11,420 nucleotides of DNA from JACQSU01 sp964359785 (GCA_964359785.1 CAYHWL010000046.1:1-11420); one strand, 5' to 3'. Counted from the stretch's first letter, positions 1 to 6,726 are shown. Notes: generated by a model from the sequence alone, not told the origin. Numbers and translations are program-made.

Positions 1-92
1 ACGCTCTTTTTCCCGCGCGTTTGAGAATTCATAGAACCAGACGCAAAATGTGGTGCGGTGCGCACAACACTGTTTTGCGTCGGAGTGATCAT
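1..92 (-). CDS. Possible N-terminal end of a protein gene cut by the left window edge
   Basis: From an ATG at 92-90 on the minus strand, the reading frame stays open for 30 codons and leaves the window. The peptide begins MITPTQNSVVRTAPHF and is rich in Ser, Thr and basic residues; I recognise no family. The main support is the promoter: a TATA-like tract at 115-123 read on minus has its centre about 26 nt from this ATG, the spacing seen at most other genes here. A second in-frame ATG at 32-30 could be the true start. Against it, the frame is short, has low-complexity composition, and contains a strong imperfect inverted repeat (41-80) that would fit a structured RNA equally well. Confidence 0.4.
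   Translation of the reverse strand, partial: MITPTQNSVVRTAPHFASGSMNSQTRGKKS
41..80. repeat. Imperfect inverted repeat able to form a long hairpin
   Basis: The arms ACGCAAAA (41-48) and TTTTGCGT (73-80) are perfectly complementary. Inside them, 49-51 pairs with 67-69 after a three-base bulge, and GTGCG (53-57) pairs with CGCAC (61-65) around a three-base loop. About 16 base pairs form in total. It could be part of a structured RNA, a terminator-like hairpin for a gene to the left, or a chance structure inside the proposed partial gene. No T tract follows it closely on either strand. Confidence 0.5.
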
Positions 93-114
93 AGAAGAAA
101 TCCTTATTTTGCCC

Positions 115-123
115 ATTTATATA
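115..123 (-). promoter_or_regulatory. TATA box for the left-edge gene
   Basis: The tract ATTTATATA reads TATATAAAT on minus. Its centre lies about 26 nt from the ATG at 92. The tract is close to symmetric, so it could also fire on the plus strand toward about 145, but no plausible reading frame starts there (the ATG at 159 stops after five codons). Confidence 0.45.
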
Positions 124-162
124 CTGATGGATAATACAACATATATTCTTTAGAAGCCATGT

Positions 163-177
163 TTTATCGACGATAAA
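163..177. repeat. 15-bp palindrome, possible operator
   Basis: TTTATCG (163-169) and CGATAAA (171-177) are perfect inverted halves around one central base. The element lies in the 93-259 gap between the possible left-edge gene and the stop of the unrecognised 187-aa gene. Such a dyad could bind a dimeric regulator or be a chance AT-rich palindrome. I see no other function in this gap apart from the TATA tract at 115-123. Confidence 0.3.
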
Positions 178-259
178 TCGATTCCTAATTCGCCAGTGAA
201 GAAAGAGATAGTGAAAGGAAATAAATGGCCAAGTGGAGCAGAAAAATATGGAGAAAGAT

Positions 260-823
260 TCAAACGTCTTTCTTGGCTTGCGCCTTCTTCTTCGCAGCGG
301 CTGCCTTAAGATCATCCTCACCTTTATCAAAGCGCATCAACTGTTGCTCGGAGTGCGTGATCACTGCTAGATCCACGGTACTTAACTTGATATTGAGAGC
401 GGTATAAGCCATTGTCAGATAACTTACGTTATACACCTGACCAAGATGCGTGTTTTGCACGATGAAAAAGGATTTGAGAGGGAAACTCTTTGGATATTCC
501 AAGACACGGAATTCATCACACTTCTTCCAGACTGCGGTGTCAATGTGATCCACTTTGCTGATATCCAACGGAAGAATAGGAGTCTGTGGGTCCTGCAACA
601 CCTCCTGATCAGGAATAGTCTGGATACCGCCCTCCATTGAGATCACAAACGTGACCATCCTCGCCTTCTTCTCATCATAGTAGCCAACTTGACATGCATC
701 TTGGTTCGCCTCATCATTCATGACAAATATGTGAGCGAGAAAAGCGTCCTTGTCAGACTTGCGCCAAACCTTCCATTGAGGTGATCTTTCCAGATCAGAG
801 ACGATCTTCTTGAAGTCCATCAT
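260..823 (-). CDS. Unrecognised 187-aa archaeal protein
   Basis: I do not recognise the family. The protein is soluble, with no signal peptide or membrane segment. It begins MMDFKKIVSDLERSPQWKVW, suggesting an amphipathic first helix. The middle alternates hydrophobic and polar residues as in a mixed alpha/beta fold, and the C-terminus is a short Ala/Lys-rich tail that looks disordered and basic. The frame is open upstream to 934, but that would place the start inside taw1. The doubled ATG at 823 and 820 is preferred because the TATA box centred near 846.5 lies 23.5 and 26.5 nt away; either ATG could be the first codon of a leaderless mRNA. The gene is divergent from taw1, with about 50 bp between the starts, and may share its TATA box. 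The link to Taw1 function is not established. Confidence 0.82.
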   Translation of the reverse strand: MMDFKKIVSDLERSPQWKVWRKSDKDAFLAHIFVMNDEANQDACQVGYYDEKKARMVTFVISMEGGIQTIPDQEVLQDPQTPILPLDISKVDHIDTAVWKKCDEFRVLEYPKSFPLKSFFIVQNTHLGQVYNVSYLTMAYTALNIKLSTVDLAVITHSEQQLMRFDKGEDDLKAAAAKKKAQAKKDV

Positions 824-842
824 CTGGAGGGCAGCGTCAAAC

Positions 843-850
843 TTTATAAG
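843..850. promoter_or_regulatory. Shared symmetric TATA box for two divergent genes
   Basis: TTTATAAG contains the palindrome TTATAA (844-849), centred at 846.5. The ATG of taw1 at 873 is 26.5 nt to the right and the second ATG of the divergent gene (820) is 26.5 nt to the left. There is no other TATA-like sequence in the 49 bp between the two starts, so one box appears to serve both directions. In Archaea, direction is set mainly by the BRE next to the TATA box; here the box itself gives no direction. Confidence 0.6.
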
Positions 851-872
851 GCTTATGCGAATGAATCGCCTC

Positions 873-1856
873 ATGGATGAGACATACAACAAGCTGCTGG
901 CCAACCAAGGGTATTTCCCCTGCGGAGAACACACAAGCCTAAAAATATGTGAATGGACCAGGAAAAGCCTGCGAGGAGATGGAGTCTGCTACAAACAAAA
1001 ATTCTACGGGATAAACTCACACCGGTGCGTGCAGATGAGCCCTGCCATGAACCTATGCTGCATGGACTGCATCTACTGCTGGAGAGACCGGTATGAGTCA
1101 CCATTTTCCACGATAGATGACCCAGTTGAGATAATCGAGAGATGCGTGCAGGCACAAGTCCAAGCGCTAATCGGATTCAAAGGCAATGATGCTGTGAGCA
1201 AGAAGAAGTACCTTGAGTCGACCTTGCCAAAACACTTCGCGATATCACTCTCCGGAGAGCCATGCGCATACCCGAAGCTGCCAGAACTGATCTGTGAATT
1301 GCATGAACGCGGAATCACGACATTTGTCGTGAGCAACGGCATGTTCCCAGAGATGCTCGCACGGATCAACCCGACACAGCTGTATCTATCATATGACACA
1401 CCTAATGAAGAGCTATTCTACAAGATAGACAGACCCGACCTGCCTGACGCATGGGCACGACTAAACAAAAGTCTTGATGTTCTCCGCGAAAAAAGAAAAA
1501 CGTGCAGAACAGTACTGCGCGTGACGCTTGTACGCGGCCTCAATGACAACTTCCATAAAGAGATGGCGCAGGTATTCGAGAAAACGAATCCTCTGGCTAT
1601 CGAGATCAAGAGCTATATGTATGTAGGCGCATCACGGAACAAATTGACAATCAAACACATGCCAACACATGAGGAAGTGATGGAATACTCCACGCAAATA
1701 GAGAAGCACTGCGGTTACAGGGTCGTCGATGAACAGAAGCAGAGCAGAGTGACGCTCTTGATGAGACCACAAGACGCTGACAGACGGATGATCGATTATT
1801 CCACATCAGAGAAGAAGTTCGCGAAATGGACTGATGAGATCTCTAAATCGAGATGA
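873..1856 (+). CDS. taw1: 4-demethylwyosine synthase Taw1 (Tyw1), radical SAM
   Basis: Makes the tricyclic base 4-demethylwyosine (imG-14) from N1-methylguanosine-37 of tRNA-Phe, using pyruvate and S-adenosylmethionine: the second step of archaeal wyosine synthesis, after Trm5. Counting from the ATG at 873 (327 aa), the radical-SAM motif CX3CX2C is at C62, C66 and C69, within LCCMDCIYCW. Three further cysteines, C26, C39 and C52, should bind the second [4Fe-4S] cluster. As I recall, these six positions match the Methanocaldococcus jannaschii enzyme exactly, which supports this start. K41 and K43 are candidates for the pyruvate-binding lysine. GEPCAYP matches the glycine-rich SAM region of the family. 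The frame is open back to 810, and ATGs exist at 855 and 861, but the TATA box at 843-850 favours 873. The 3' end overlaps the opposite-strand phosphoesterase by 14 bp. Confidence 0.95.
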   Translation: MDETYNKLLANQGYFPCGEHTSLKICEWTRKSLRGDGVCYKQKFYGINSHRCVQMSPAMNLCCMDCIYCWRDRYESPFSTIDDPVEIIERCVQAQVQALIGFKGNDAVSKKKYLESTLPKHFAISLSGEPCAYPKLPELICELHERGITTFVVSNGMFPEMLARINPTQLYLSYDTPNEELFYKIDRPDLPDAWARLNKSLDVLREKRKTCRTVLRVTLVRGLNDNFHKEMAQVFEKTNPLAIEIKSYMYVGASRNKLTIKHMPTHEEVMEYSTQIEKHCGYRVVDEQKQSRVTLLMRPQDADRRMIDYSTSEKKFAKWTDEISKSR

Positions 1857-2451
1857 ACTTTCCATCAGGACCGGGATTCACAATCTTTACGCCACCCACC
1901 TCATCTTCAGTGCCGAAACTATCATGGATATGACCACAGACCACAAGACGGATCTTCTTTGAGTATTTCTGTATAAACTTGCGATAAGACTTATTGCCCA
2001 CATGAGAGCCACTATAAAGCTGATCAGTCTTTGTGTTGTGGATCGGCTGATGGACCACCAAGACTATATCAGCAGCCCTACCAATCTTGTCCTCCACTGA
2101 CCCAATAAATTCATCGAAATCAGAATCCACCTGCGAAAACCCACCACCACCAAAACCCAAGAAGAGTGTGTCGCCCACATAATACGCCTGCCTGTGGATG
2201 AAGACTAATGATTTCTCTCGCCTACAGAGCCCTTGTGTGAGGGTCTCATCTTCGTGATTGCCATGGATAAGGAGGCATCTTGTGCCCAGATCGCCAAGCT
2301 TCTTAATCGTATACTCAAGACCATTCTCGAATATGGAGATATCACCGGCGCATATGAGCAGATCAGGCTTGTGTTTGTCTATATTGATCCTTAGCTTCTC
2401 CAGGCCGGAACGCGACGCATGGATATCGGTGAAAACAAATAATTTGAGCAT
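1843..2451 (-). CDS. Calcineurin-like metallophosphoesterase
   Basis: A 202-aa soluble phosphoesterase with a two-metal centre. All family motifs are visible: DxH at D9/H11 (TDIHAS), GD at 36-37 (CAGDIS), GNHE at 64-67, a histidine at 134 (VHQP) and GHIH at 173-176. NPG near the end (192-194) is also typical of this class. The size and layout fit the small single-domain group that includes YfcE-like and Rv0805-like enzymes. The substrate (cyclic nucleotide, nucleotide or another phosphodiester) cannot be told from sequence. The start at 2451 is supported by a TATA box at 2473-2480, 25.5 nt away, which implies a leaderless mRNA. The gene follows the VWA gene by 42 bp on the same strand but has its own promoter, so functional linkage is doubtful. 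Its 3' end overlaps taw1 tail to tail. Confidence 0.93.
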   Translation of the reverse strand: MLKLFVFTDIHASRSGLEKLRINIDKHKPDLLICAGDISIFENGLEYTIKKLGDLGTRCLLIHGNHEDETLTQGLCRREKSLVFIHRQAYYVGDTLFLGFGGGGFSQVDSDFDEFIGSVEDKIGRAADIVLVVHQPIHNTKTDQLYSGSHVGNKSYRKFIQKYSKKIRLVVCGHIHDSFGTEDEVGGVKIVNPGPDGKFISI

Positions 2452-2472
2452 AGATAGGCGATAGACGCTGGA

Positions 2473-2480
2473 TTTATAAA
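2473..2480 (-). promoter_or_regulatory. TATA box of the phosphoesterase gene
   Basis: TTTATAAA, a perfect palindrome, has its centre 25.5 nt from the ATG at 2451. It lies in the 42-bp gap after the VWA gene stop, so the phosphoesterase is probably transcribed on its own as a leaderless mRNA. Confidence 0.7.
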
Positions 2481-2493
2481 ACTAGAGAATCCG

Positions 2494-3702
2494 TCATCTC
2501 AATGCCTGATAATCCTCAATTATAAGACGGTCAATATTCTGCGCGCCTTTGACGGCAAAGAGCCGGCCACCTCCAATCTCTACTAACCGTTGCGCAAAAT
2601 CCCTGCCTTTTGAATCAAGATTGATGCCGATCATGCTGATTGTGATCTTTGCCCCCGCGGCGCTTGAGACCGCCTCAAGAGCCTCATCTTCAGGATGATC
2701 CCCCACAGTAGGCAGAGCATCAGTGAGAAGGACAAGATGCTTTGTAAGATCACCTCTTGGGAACAGTTCAATCGACTTTCTTATCAGACCAACAAAATCC
2801 GTCTGCCGGGATGCGCGGACCTTGACTAGCTCACGAAGCAGAAGCTTGATGTCTAAAGTAGGGGCGATAGCTTCCTTGATATCAGAACCAAAGACGATAA
2901 GCCCAACCTTATCCCTGTTCGAGATCGCTTTGTGAGCGAGAGCGACACCCGCCTTCTTGGCAAGCTCCAATTTATCACCTTTCATACTGCCTGACGCATC
3001 CAGACCATAGATCACGCTGATAGCACCCTTGGACTGCCTATCGCTTGCACGCAGATCATCGCCGTCTACGCTCACATGGCCATGCCTCAATGCCGCCTTG
3101 ATAGTCGCGGACATATCCACATCCTTGAAACGATCGCCTTTCCGAAACTTGCGCGTAGCCTCCCTGTCTCCTGCCGTGCTGGCCTTCTTGTGGATCCGCT
3201 CACCAAAATAACCCTTGGGAGTGATATTGTCAAGTTCTTCCACGTATAAAAGGAAAGACGCAAGCGAGACCCCGGAATCTGTTATCTCACCTTTATCATC
3301 GAGAAGCTCCTCATCTTGGAGAGAAACGATATTCTTGGCGATGGCTATCTGCAATTCACGTTGGAACTCCGGGATCTTGACGTTACGCTTGAGATATGAA
3401 GGATCATAGCCGCTTATCAAACGCAAAAGCTTCTCGCCGTAGACTGATTCTGCCATCTGATAGTTCTTCACGATCTGACTGTACATCATGTCAGGAGTGA
3501 AACTCTTTATCCCCTGGCTCATCATCTCACCAAGAAGAAGCCCTTGATCTATCTTCTGCTTATCATTTTGCAGGACTGAACGCATCAGCTTATCCTCTTC
3601 ATCCTGCGACTTGAGAGAACCCTTCTCCTCTTGACCCCTGCCTAAACGCTGGACCTGTGTATCACCGAGGTCAAAGAGAACCGCCGCGCTGCTCATCTTC
3701 AT
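2494..3702 (-). CDS. VWA-domain protein, partner of the MoxR-type ATPase
   Basis: A 402-aa protein with a C-terminal von Willebrand factor A domain (about residues 226-402) like that of magnesium-chelatase subunit D. The MIDAS metal site is complete: DASGS at 235-239, T301 in RQTDF and D328 in LLTDALP. Residues 1-225 are charged and mostly helical, with no membrane segment. In MoxR/VWA pairs such as RavA-ViaA, CbbQ-CbbO and NorQ-NorD, the VWA protein links the AAA+ ATPase to its client; that role is inferred here. The ATPase gene lies directly upstream and overlaps by 32 bp, so the two are co-transcribed and probably translationally coupled. The start is uncertain: ATGs at 3702 and 3696 have no clear Shine-Dalgarno sequence, whereas ATG 3585 is preceded by GAGGA and would remove both the overlap and 39 residues. 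Confidence 0.92.
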   Translation of the reverse strand: MKMSSAAVLFDLGDTQVQRLGRGQEEKGSLKSQDEEDKLMRSVLQNDKQKIDQGLLLGEMMSQGIKSFTPDMMYSQIVKNYQMAESVYGEKLLRLISGYDPSYLKRNVKIPEFQRELQIAIAKNIVSLQDEELLDDKGEITDSGVSLASFLLYVEELDNITPKGYFGERIHKKASTAGDREATRKFRKGDRFKDVDMSATIKAALRHGHVSVDGDDLRASDRQSKGAISVIYGLDASGSMKGDKLELAKKAGVALAHKAISNRDKVGLIVFGSDIKEAIAPTLDIKLLLRELVKVRASRQTDFVGLIRKSIELFPRGDLTKHLVLLTDALPTVGDHPEDEALEAVSSAAGAKITISMIGINLDSKGRDFAQRLVEIGGGRLFAVKGAQNIDRLIIEDYQALR

Positions 3703-4687
3703 GCTGATGGCTTTGCTGGAACTTCTGGAACTGCGCCTTCACGAAATCTTCAGGCGACTGCGCGTACCTAACCGAAGGTTTTAGAGTGATACGATGGGAT
3801 ATGCATGAGACCAAAACATCATTGATATCATGCATGGTGACTCTTTTACGCTTATCCAACAAGGCATTAGCCTGCGCGCGTTCATACACGCCAAGCGATG
3901 CCCTCACTGAAGGCTTACGCTCTATATCCTTGTTATCCCTAAGATCCCTGATAAAATCGATAACCCAATAGAGAAGGTCATCAGGGAAATCAACAAGATT
4001 CTCCCCTTTGGATCTCACTATCTTCACTTCGATATCCCTTGATTCGGGATAGGTCATCTCAACAACATCGAAACGGTCAAGAAAAACCTCGCTTAGACGC
4101 TCTGTGCTTGAATCATCCGGATTCATAGTGCCGATGAAGATGAAATCCGCAGGGATCTCGATGCTATACGCGCCCAAAGTGGCACGGCCCTCTTCTAGCA
4201 CTTGAAGAAGCGAGTTCTGGAGCTTCTCAGGACAGCGGTTCACCTCATCAAAAAAGAGTATTCCCTTGTTCGCGCGGAAAATCTTGCCCGGAGTGAAAGC
4301 CTCGATAGACAGCGGGCCAAATTTCAGGGCCTTCATAGGATCAATATCCCCTAAAAGATCTTCCACAGTAAGATCAGGCGAACCTTGGATACGGATAAAA
4401 CGATCATGCCCGCCAAAAATCTTGTGCTTTGGTTTTTGCCCGATGCACCTAGGACAAGCCGGCTTTTTTGGATCACAGTGATATTCACAATCGTTTAACT
4501 CTAAGTCAGGAAGAAGCCTTGAGATGTTCTTGGCCACAGTGGTCTTGCCGATACCTGGAGGGCCAGCGATGATCGCATGATGAGAGACAAGCATGGCGCT
4601 CTTGAGATGGCGCTTCGCCTTCTCTTGGCCTAAAATATCAGAGAGCGGGTCACCTTGCAAGCTAGAAAACCACGTCGAATCCATCAT
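3671..4687 (-). CDS. MoxR-type AAA+ ATPase with a zinc-knuckle insert
   Basis: A 338-aa AAA+ ATPase of the MoxR/magnesium-chelatase-I clade. Walker A is GPPGIGKT (42-49), Walker B ILFFDEVN (143-150), sensor 1 GTMNP (186-190) and the arginine-finger region DRFD (204-207). RIQGSPDLTVEDLLGDID is the helix-2 insert typical of the clade. Between Walker A and that insert, four cysteines (C67, C71, C78, C81; CX3CX6CX2C) could bind zinc. Such ATPases form hexamers that remodel or load metal into client complexes, usually with a VWA partner, which is encoded next in the operon. Client and cofactor are unknown. Two adjacent ATGs (4687 and 4684) lie 22.5 and 25.5 nt from a TATA box, so the mRNA is probably leaderless and either can be first. 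Real cobalt- or magnesium-chelatase activity is unlikely without the large ChlH/CobN-type subunit nearby. Confidence 0.94.
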   Translation of the reverse strand: MMDSTWFSSLQGDPLSDILGQEKAKRHLKSAMLVSHHAIIAGPPGIGKTTVAKNISRLLPDLELNDCEYHCDPKKPACPRCIGQKPKHKIFGGHDRFIRIQGSPDLTVEDLLGDIDPMKALKFGPLSIEAFTPGKIFRANKGILFFDEVNRCPEKLQNSLLQVLEEGRATLGAYSIEIPADFIFIGTMNPDDSSTERLSEVFLDRFDVVEMTYPESRDIEVKIVRSKGENLVDFPDDLLYWVIDFIRDLRDNKDIERKPSVRASLGVYERAQANALLDKRKRVTMHDINDVLVSCISHRITLKPSVRYAQSPEDFVKAQFQKFQQSHQHEDEQRGGSL

Positions 4688-4704
4688 GGGGCTTAAACGA
4701 GGGG

Positions 4705-4713
4705 ATATAAAAA
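4705..4713 (-). promoter_or_regulatory. TATA box of the AAA+/VWA operon
   Basis: On minus the tract reads TTTTTATAT. Its centre lies 25.5 nt from the second ATG (4684) and 22.5 nt from the first (4687). It occupies the 39-bp gap after the 92-aa gene. The run of five T on minus could also help end transcription of that upstream gene; this is inference. Confidence 0.65.
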
Positions 4714-4726
4714 GATGACGGGAAAT

Positions 4727-5005
4727 TCACTTCCTAAACTCCTTCTTGTACATCGAATAAAGCTTATCCTTCTCTTTTTTCGCTTCTGCAAGGATACTCT
4801 TTGCGAGAGGATAATGCATACGCTTCTCCAACCTTGACCGCTTCAATACTTTATCAACCTCAATTTTTGCTTCCTTCGCAGTCAGCCTCGCCAGTCGGAC
4901 TCCCACTTTTAGCATACGCTCGATATCTTCTTTTGACAACACAGCGACACCCGCGGCAACACCCAGCTTCACGCCAGTCTTTAGAGTCTTCTTTGCGATT
5001 CCCAT
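4727..5005 (-). CDS. Unrecognised 92-aa basic helical protein
   Basis: I do not recognise the family. The N-terminus (about residues 8-24) is Gly/Ala/Val-rich (TGVKLGVAAGVAVLS), slightly too short and polar for a certain membrane helix. The rest is strongly helical and charged, with repeated AKEAKIEVDKVLKRSRLEKR-like patterns and a Lys-rich C-terminus, suggesting a small helical protein that might lie on a membrane surface or bind nucleic acid. The evidence for a real gene is the ATG at 5005 placed 26.5 nt from a TATA box, the tight fit between neighbours and a normal composition. It sits between the UbiB-like gene and the AAA+ gene on the same strand, but each has its own promoter, so a shared role is not shown. 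Confidence 0.75.
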   Translation of the reverse strand: MGIAKKTLKTGVKLGVAAGVAVLSKEDIERMLKVGVRLARLTAKEAKIEVDKVLKRSRLEKRMHYPLAKSILAEAKKEKDKLYSMYKKEFRK

Positions 5006-5027
5006 GCCTATTTTACTAGATCTCGGG

Positions 5028-5035
5028 TTTATAAT
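5028..5035 (-). promoter_or_regulatory. TATA box of the 92-aa gene
   Basis: On minus the tract reads ATTATAAA, centred 26.5 nt from the ATG at 5005. It begins two bases past the stop codon of the UbiB-like gene (5038-5040), leaving a 32-bp gap filled by the core promoter. Confidence 0.65.
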
Positions 5036-5037
5036 CC

Positions 5038-6696
5038 TTATCGCCGAAATATGGGCTTCCTAAAAAATGAGATGAAAAGCAACAAAGACATACCCATAGC
5101 TATACCAAAGAGGATCAATGAAAGAAGCGGAAAACCCTGGTAATATGGAGGAATTTTGATCCCAATCAAGAGTGCGCCAGAGATGATACACGCAGTGATG
5201 ATCAAGGCGCTTGATATCCTGTCTGAAGCTATCGCCAATGAACGACCAAGATAACCCACCTCTTGAGCCTCCACAACCACATTCACCTTACCACGGCTGA
5301 TGTTGTCTAGAGCATCCATAGCCTTCTTTGGAAGACGCTCAAGGTAGGACTTAATAGTGAGCGAACGCTTGAGGATATTCTTGATGGAGACTTGAGAGTA
5401 CAATTCATTTTTTAGGAGGTCGGAGAGATAAGGCTTTGATTCATCCACAAAATTGAAATTTGGATAAAGACGGATGCAAGTGCCTTCAATAGTGACTAAC
5501 GCCTTCCCTAGACGCATAAGCTCCCCAGGCAAACGGATGCCATGATCCACACAGCTCACCAGGATCTGATGAAGGACATGAGTTATGCGCACCTGGGCAA
5601 GCGGCTCCCCATGCCAATATTCGATTATATCCCTCACCTCCTGCTTGAACGCAGGGAGCTGTGACTCATCAGAGACATAACCCATACTTGTGACTGTATC
5701 AAAGACCTCATCGAGATCCTTGTCCACCAAAGCGACGTATAGCCTCACGCCTTTCTCTCTAAGATCAGAAGATAATGTGCCAGTGATGCCAAAATCCAGC
5801 AGGGCGACACGATTGTCGTTTAGGACAAGGATATTGCCTGGGTGCATATCGGCATGGAAGATATCCATCTGAAAAACCTGCTTCAACGCAAGATCAAAAA
5901 GATTCTTTGCGATGGCCTGCCTATCATGATGGTTTGACCCTCCTGAGATTATTGATGAGAGCTTGACCCCATTGATATACTCCATCACAAGGACCTTCCT
6001 GGATGAGACATCACGATAGAAGAGTGGGATCTTGACAGACTTTGACCCTACAAAACCCTTATAGAATTTGTCGATATGCGCGCCTTCCTCCAAGAAATTG
6101 AGTTCATCCCTCGTGTACTGCTCAAATTCCTCCACAATCTGCACAGGAGAGAAACCCTTGCCCTTGAAACGCTTTTCAAGCCGATGGGCAAAGAAATACA
6201 TCAAATCCGTGTCCGCACGGAACTTCTCCAGGATCCCAGGACGCATCACCTTGATTACGACCTTTTCGCCAGAATGCAATCTAGCAGTATGGACTTGGGC
6301 GATACTCGCAGAACCTATAGGCTCACGCGAAAAATCAGCAAAGACTTTCGTGAGAGGCTTGCCCAGCTCTTGTTCTACCACCTGCCTTACCTGCGCAAAA
6401 GGAATCGGAGGCACAGTATCCTGGAGCTTGGCGAACTCCTCACAGTATTCCCTTGGAACCAAATCAGGACGGATACTTAGAAGCTGGCCTAGCTTGACAT
6501 AGAAACCCCCAAGACGCTCAAGCACCCTCCTAAAACGCTGCGGCCTATCCTGCGCAGGAGCCTTTGCGCCAAGCAGTCTGGCAAAGAGGGGGAGATGATT
6601 GCGCATGTCCAACTCATCGACCACAAAATTGAGCCCTTCCCTGGCAAGAATGCCGCACACAACGCTAATCCTACGAAGACCAGACTCGGTTTCCAT
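5038..6696 (-). CDS. UbiB/ABC1/AarF-family atypical kinase, membrane-bound
   Basis: A 552-aa member of the UbiB (ABC1/AarF, COG0661) protein-kinase-like family. Family hallmarks are in order: KLGQ at 68-71 (YVKLGQLLSIRPDLVP), the altered nucleotide loop GSASIAQVH (128-136), the ATP-anchoring lysine in VIKVMRPG (K149), HADMHPGN (281-288) and DFG (301-303). Two hydrophobic helices near the end (about 496-513 and 522-545) anchor it in the membrane, as in bacterial UbiB. Relatives act as unorthodox ATPases or kinases supporting isoprenoid-lipid or quinone metabolism; the archaeal role is not known, and no quinone genes are in this window. The frame is open to a GTG at 6708, but ATG 6696 lies exactly 26 nt from the TATA box and is preferred. 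It is divergent from topA. Confidence 0.94.
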   Translation of the reverse strand: METESGLRRISVVCGILAREGLNFVVDELDMRNHLPLFARLLGAKAPAQDRPQRFRRVLERLGGFYVKLGQLLSIRPDLVPREYCEEFAKLQDTVPPIPFAQVRQVVEQELGKPLTKVFADFSREPIGSASIAQVHTARLHSGEKVVIKVMRPGILEKFRADTDLMYFFAHRLEKRFKGKGFSPVQIVEEFEQYTRDELNFLEEGAHIDKFYKGFVGSKSVKIPLFYRDVSSRKVLVMEYINGVKLSSIISGGSNHHDRQAIAKNLFDLALKQVFQMDIFHADMHPGNILVLNDNRVALLDFGITGTLSSDLREKGVRLYVALVDKDLDEVFDTVTSMGYVSDESQLPAFKQEVRDIIEYWHGEPLAQVRITHVLHQILVSCVDHGIRLPGELMRLGKALVTIEGTCIRLYPNFNFVDESKPYLSDLLKNELYSQVSIKNILKRSLTIKSYLERLPKKAMDALDNISRGKVNVVVEAQEVGYLGRSLAIASDRISSALIITACIISGALLIGIKIPPYYQGFPLLSLILFGIAMGMSLLLFISFFRKPIFRR

Positions 6697-6718
6697 ACCA
6701 AAACACACGCAAACACAC

Positions 6719-6726
6719 TATAAAAG
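6719..6726 (-). promoter_or_regulatory. TATA box of the UbiB-like gene
   Basis: On minus the tract reads CTTTTATA, with the AT core centred at 6722, 26 nt from the ATG at 6696. This decides the start against the upstream in-frame GTG at 6708 and predicts a leaderless mRNA. Confidence 0.7.

Noticed and set aside
225..407. Plus-strand open frame of 60 codons near the left end
   Set aside because: Most of it is antisense to the end of the 187-aa gene, its composition is odd (Ser, Ala and Cys runs), and no promoter lies at the standard spacing.
2494..4687. The AAA+/VWA pair as part of an antiviral defence system
   Set aside because: Such pairs occur in some defence systems, but there is no nuclease, protease-effector or other defence gene in the operon, and the neighbours are housekeeping genes.
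6068..6502. Two overlapping plus-strand open frames (also 6076-6480) inside the UbiB-like gene
   Set aside because: Both are antisense shadows of a gene with complete family motifs; no promoter or start signal.
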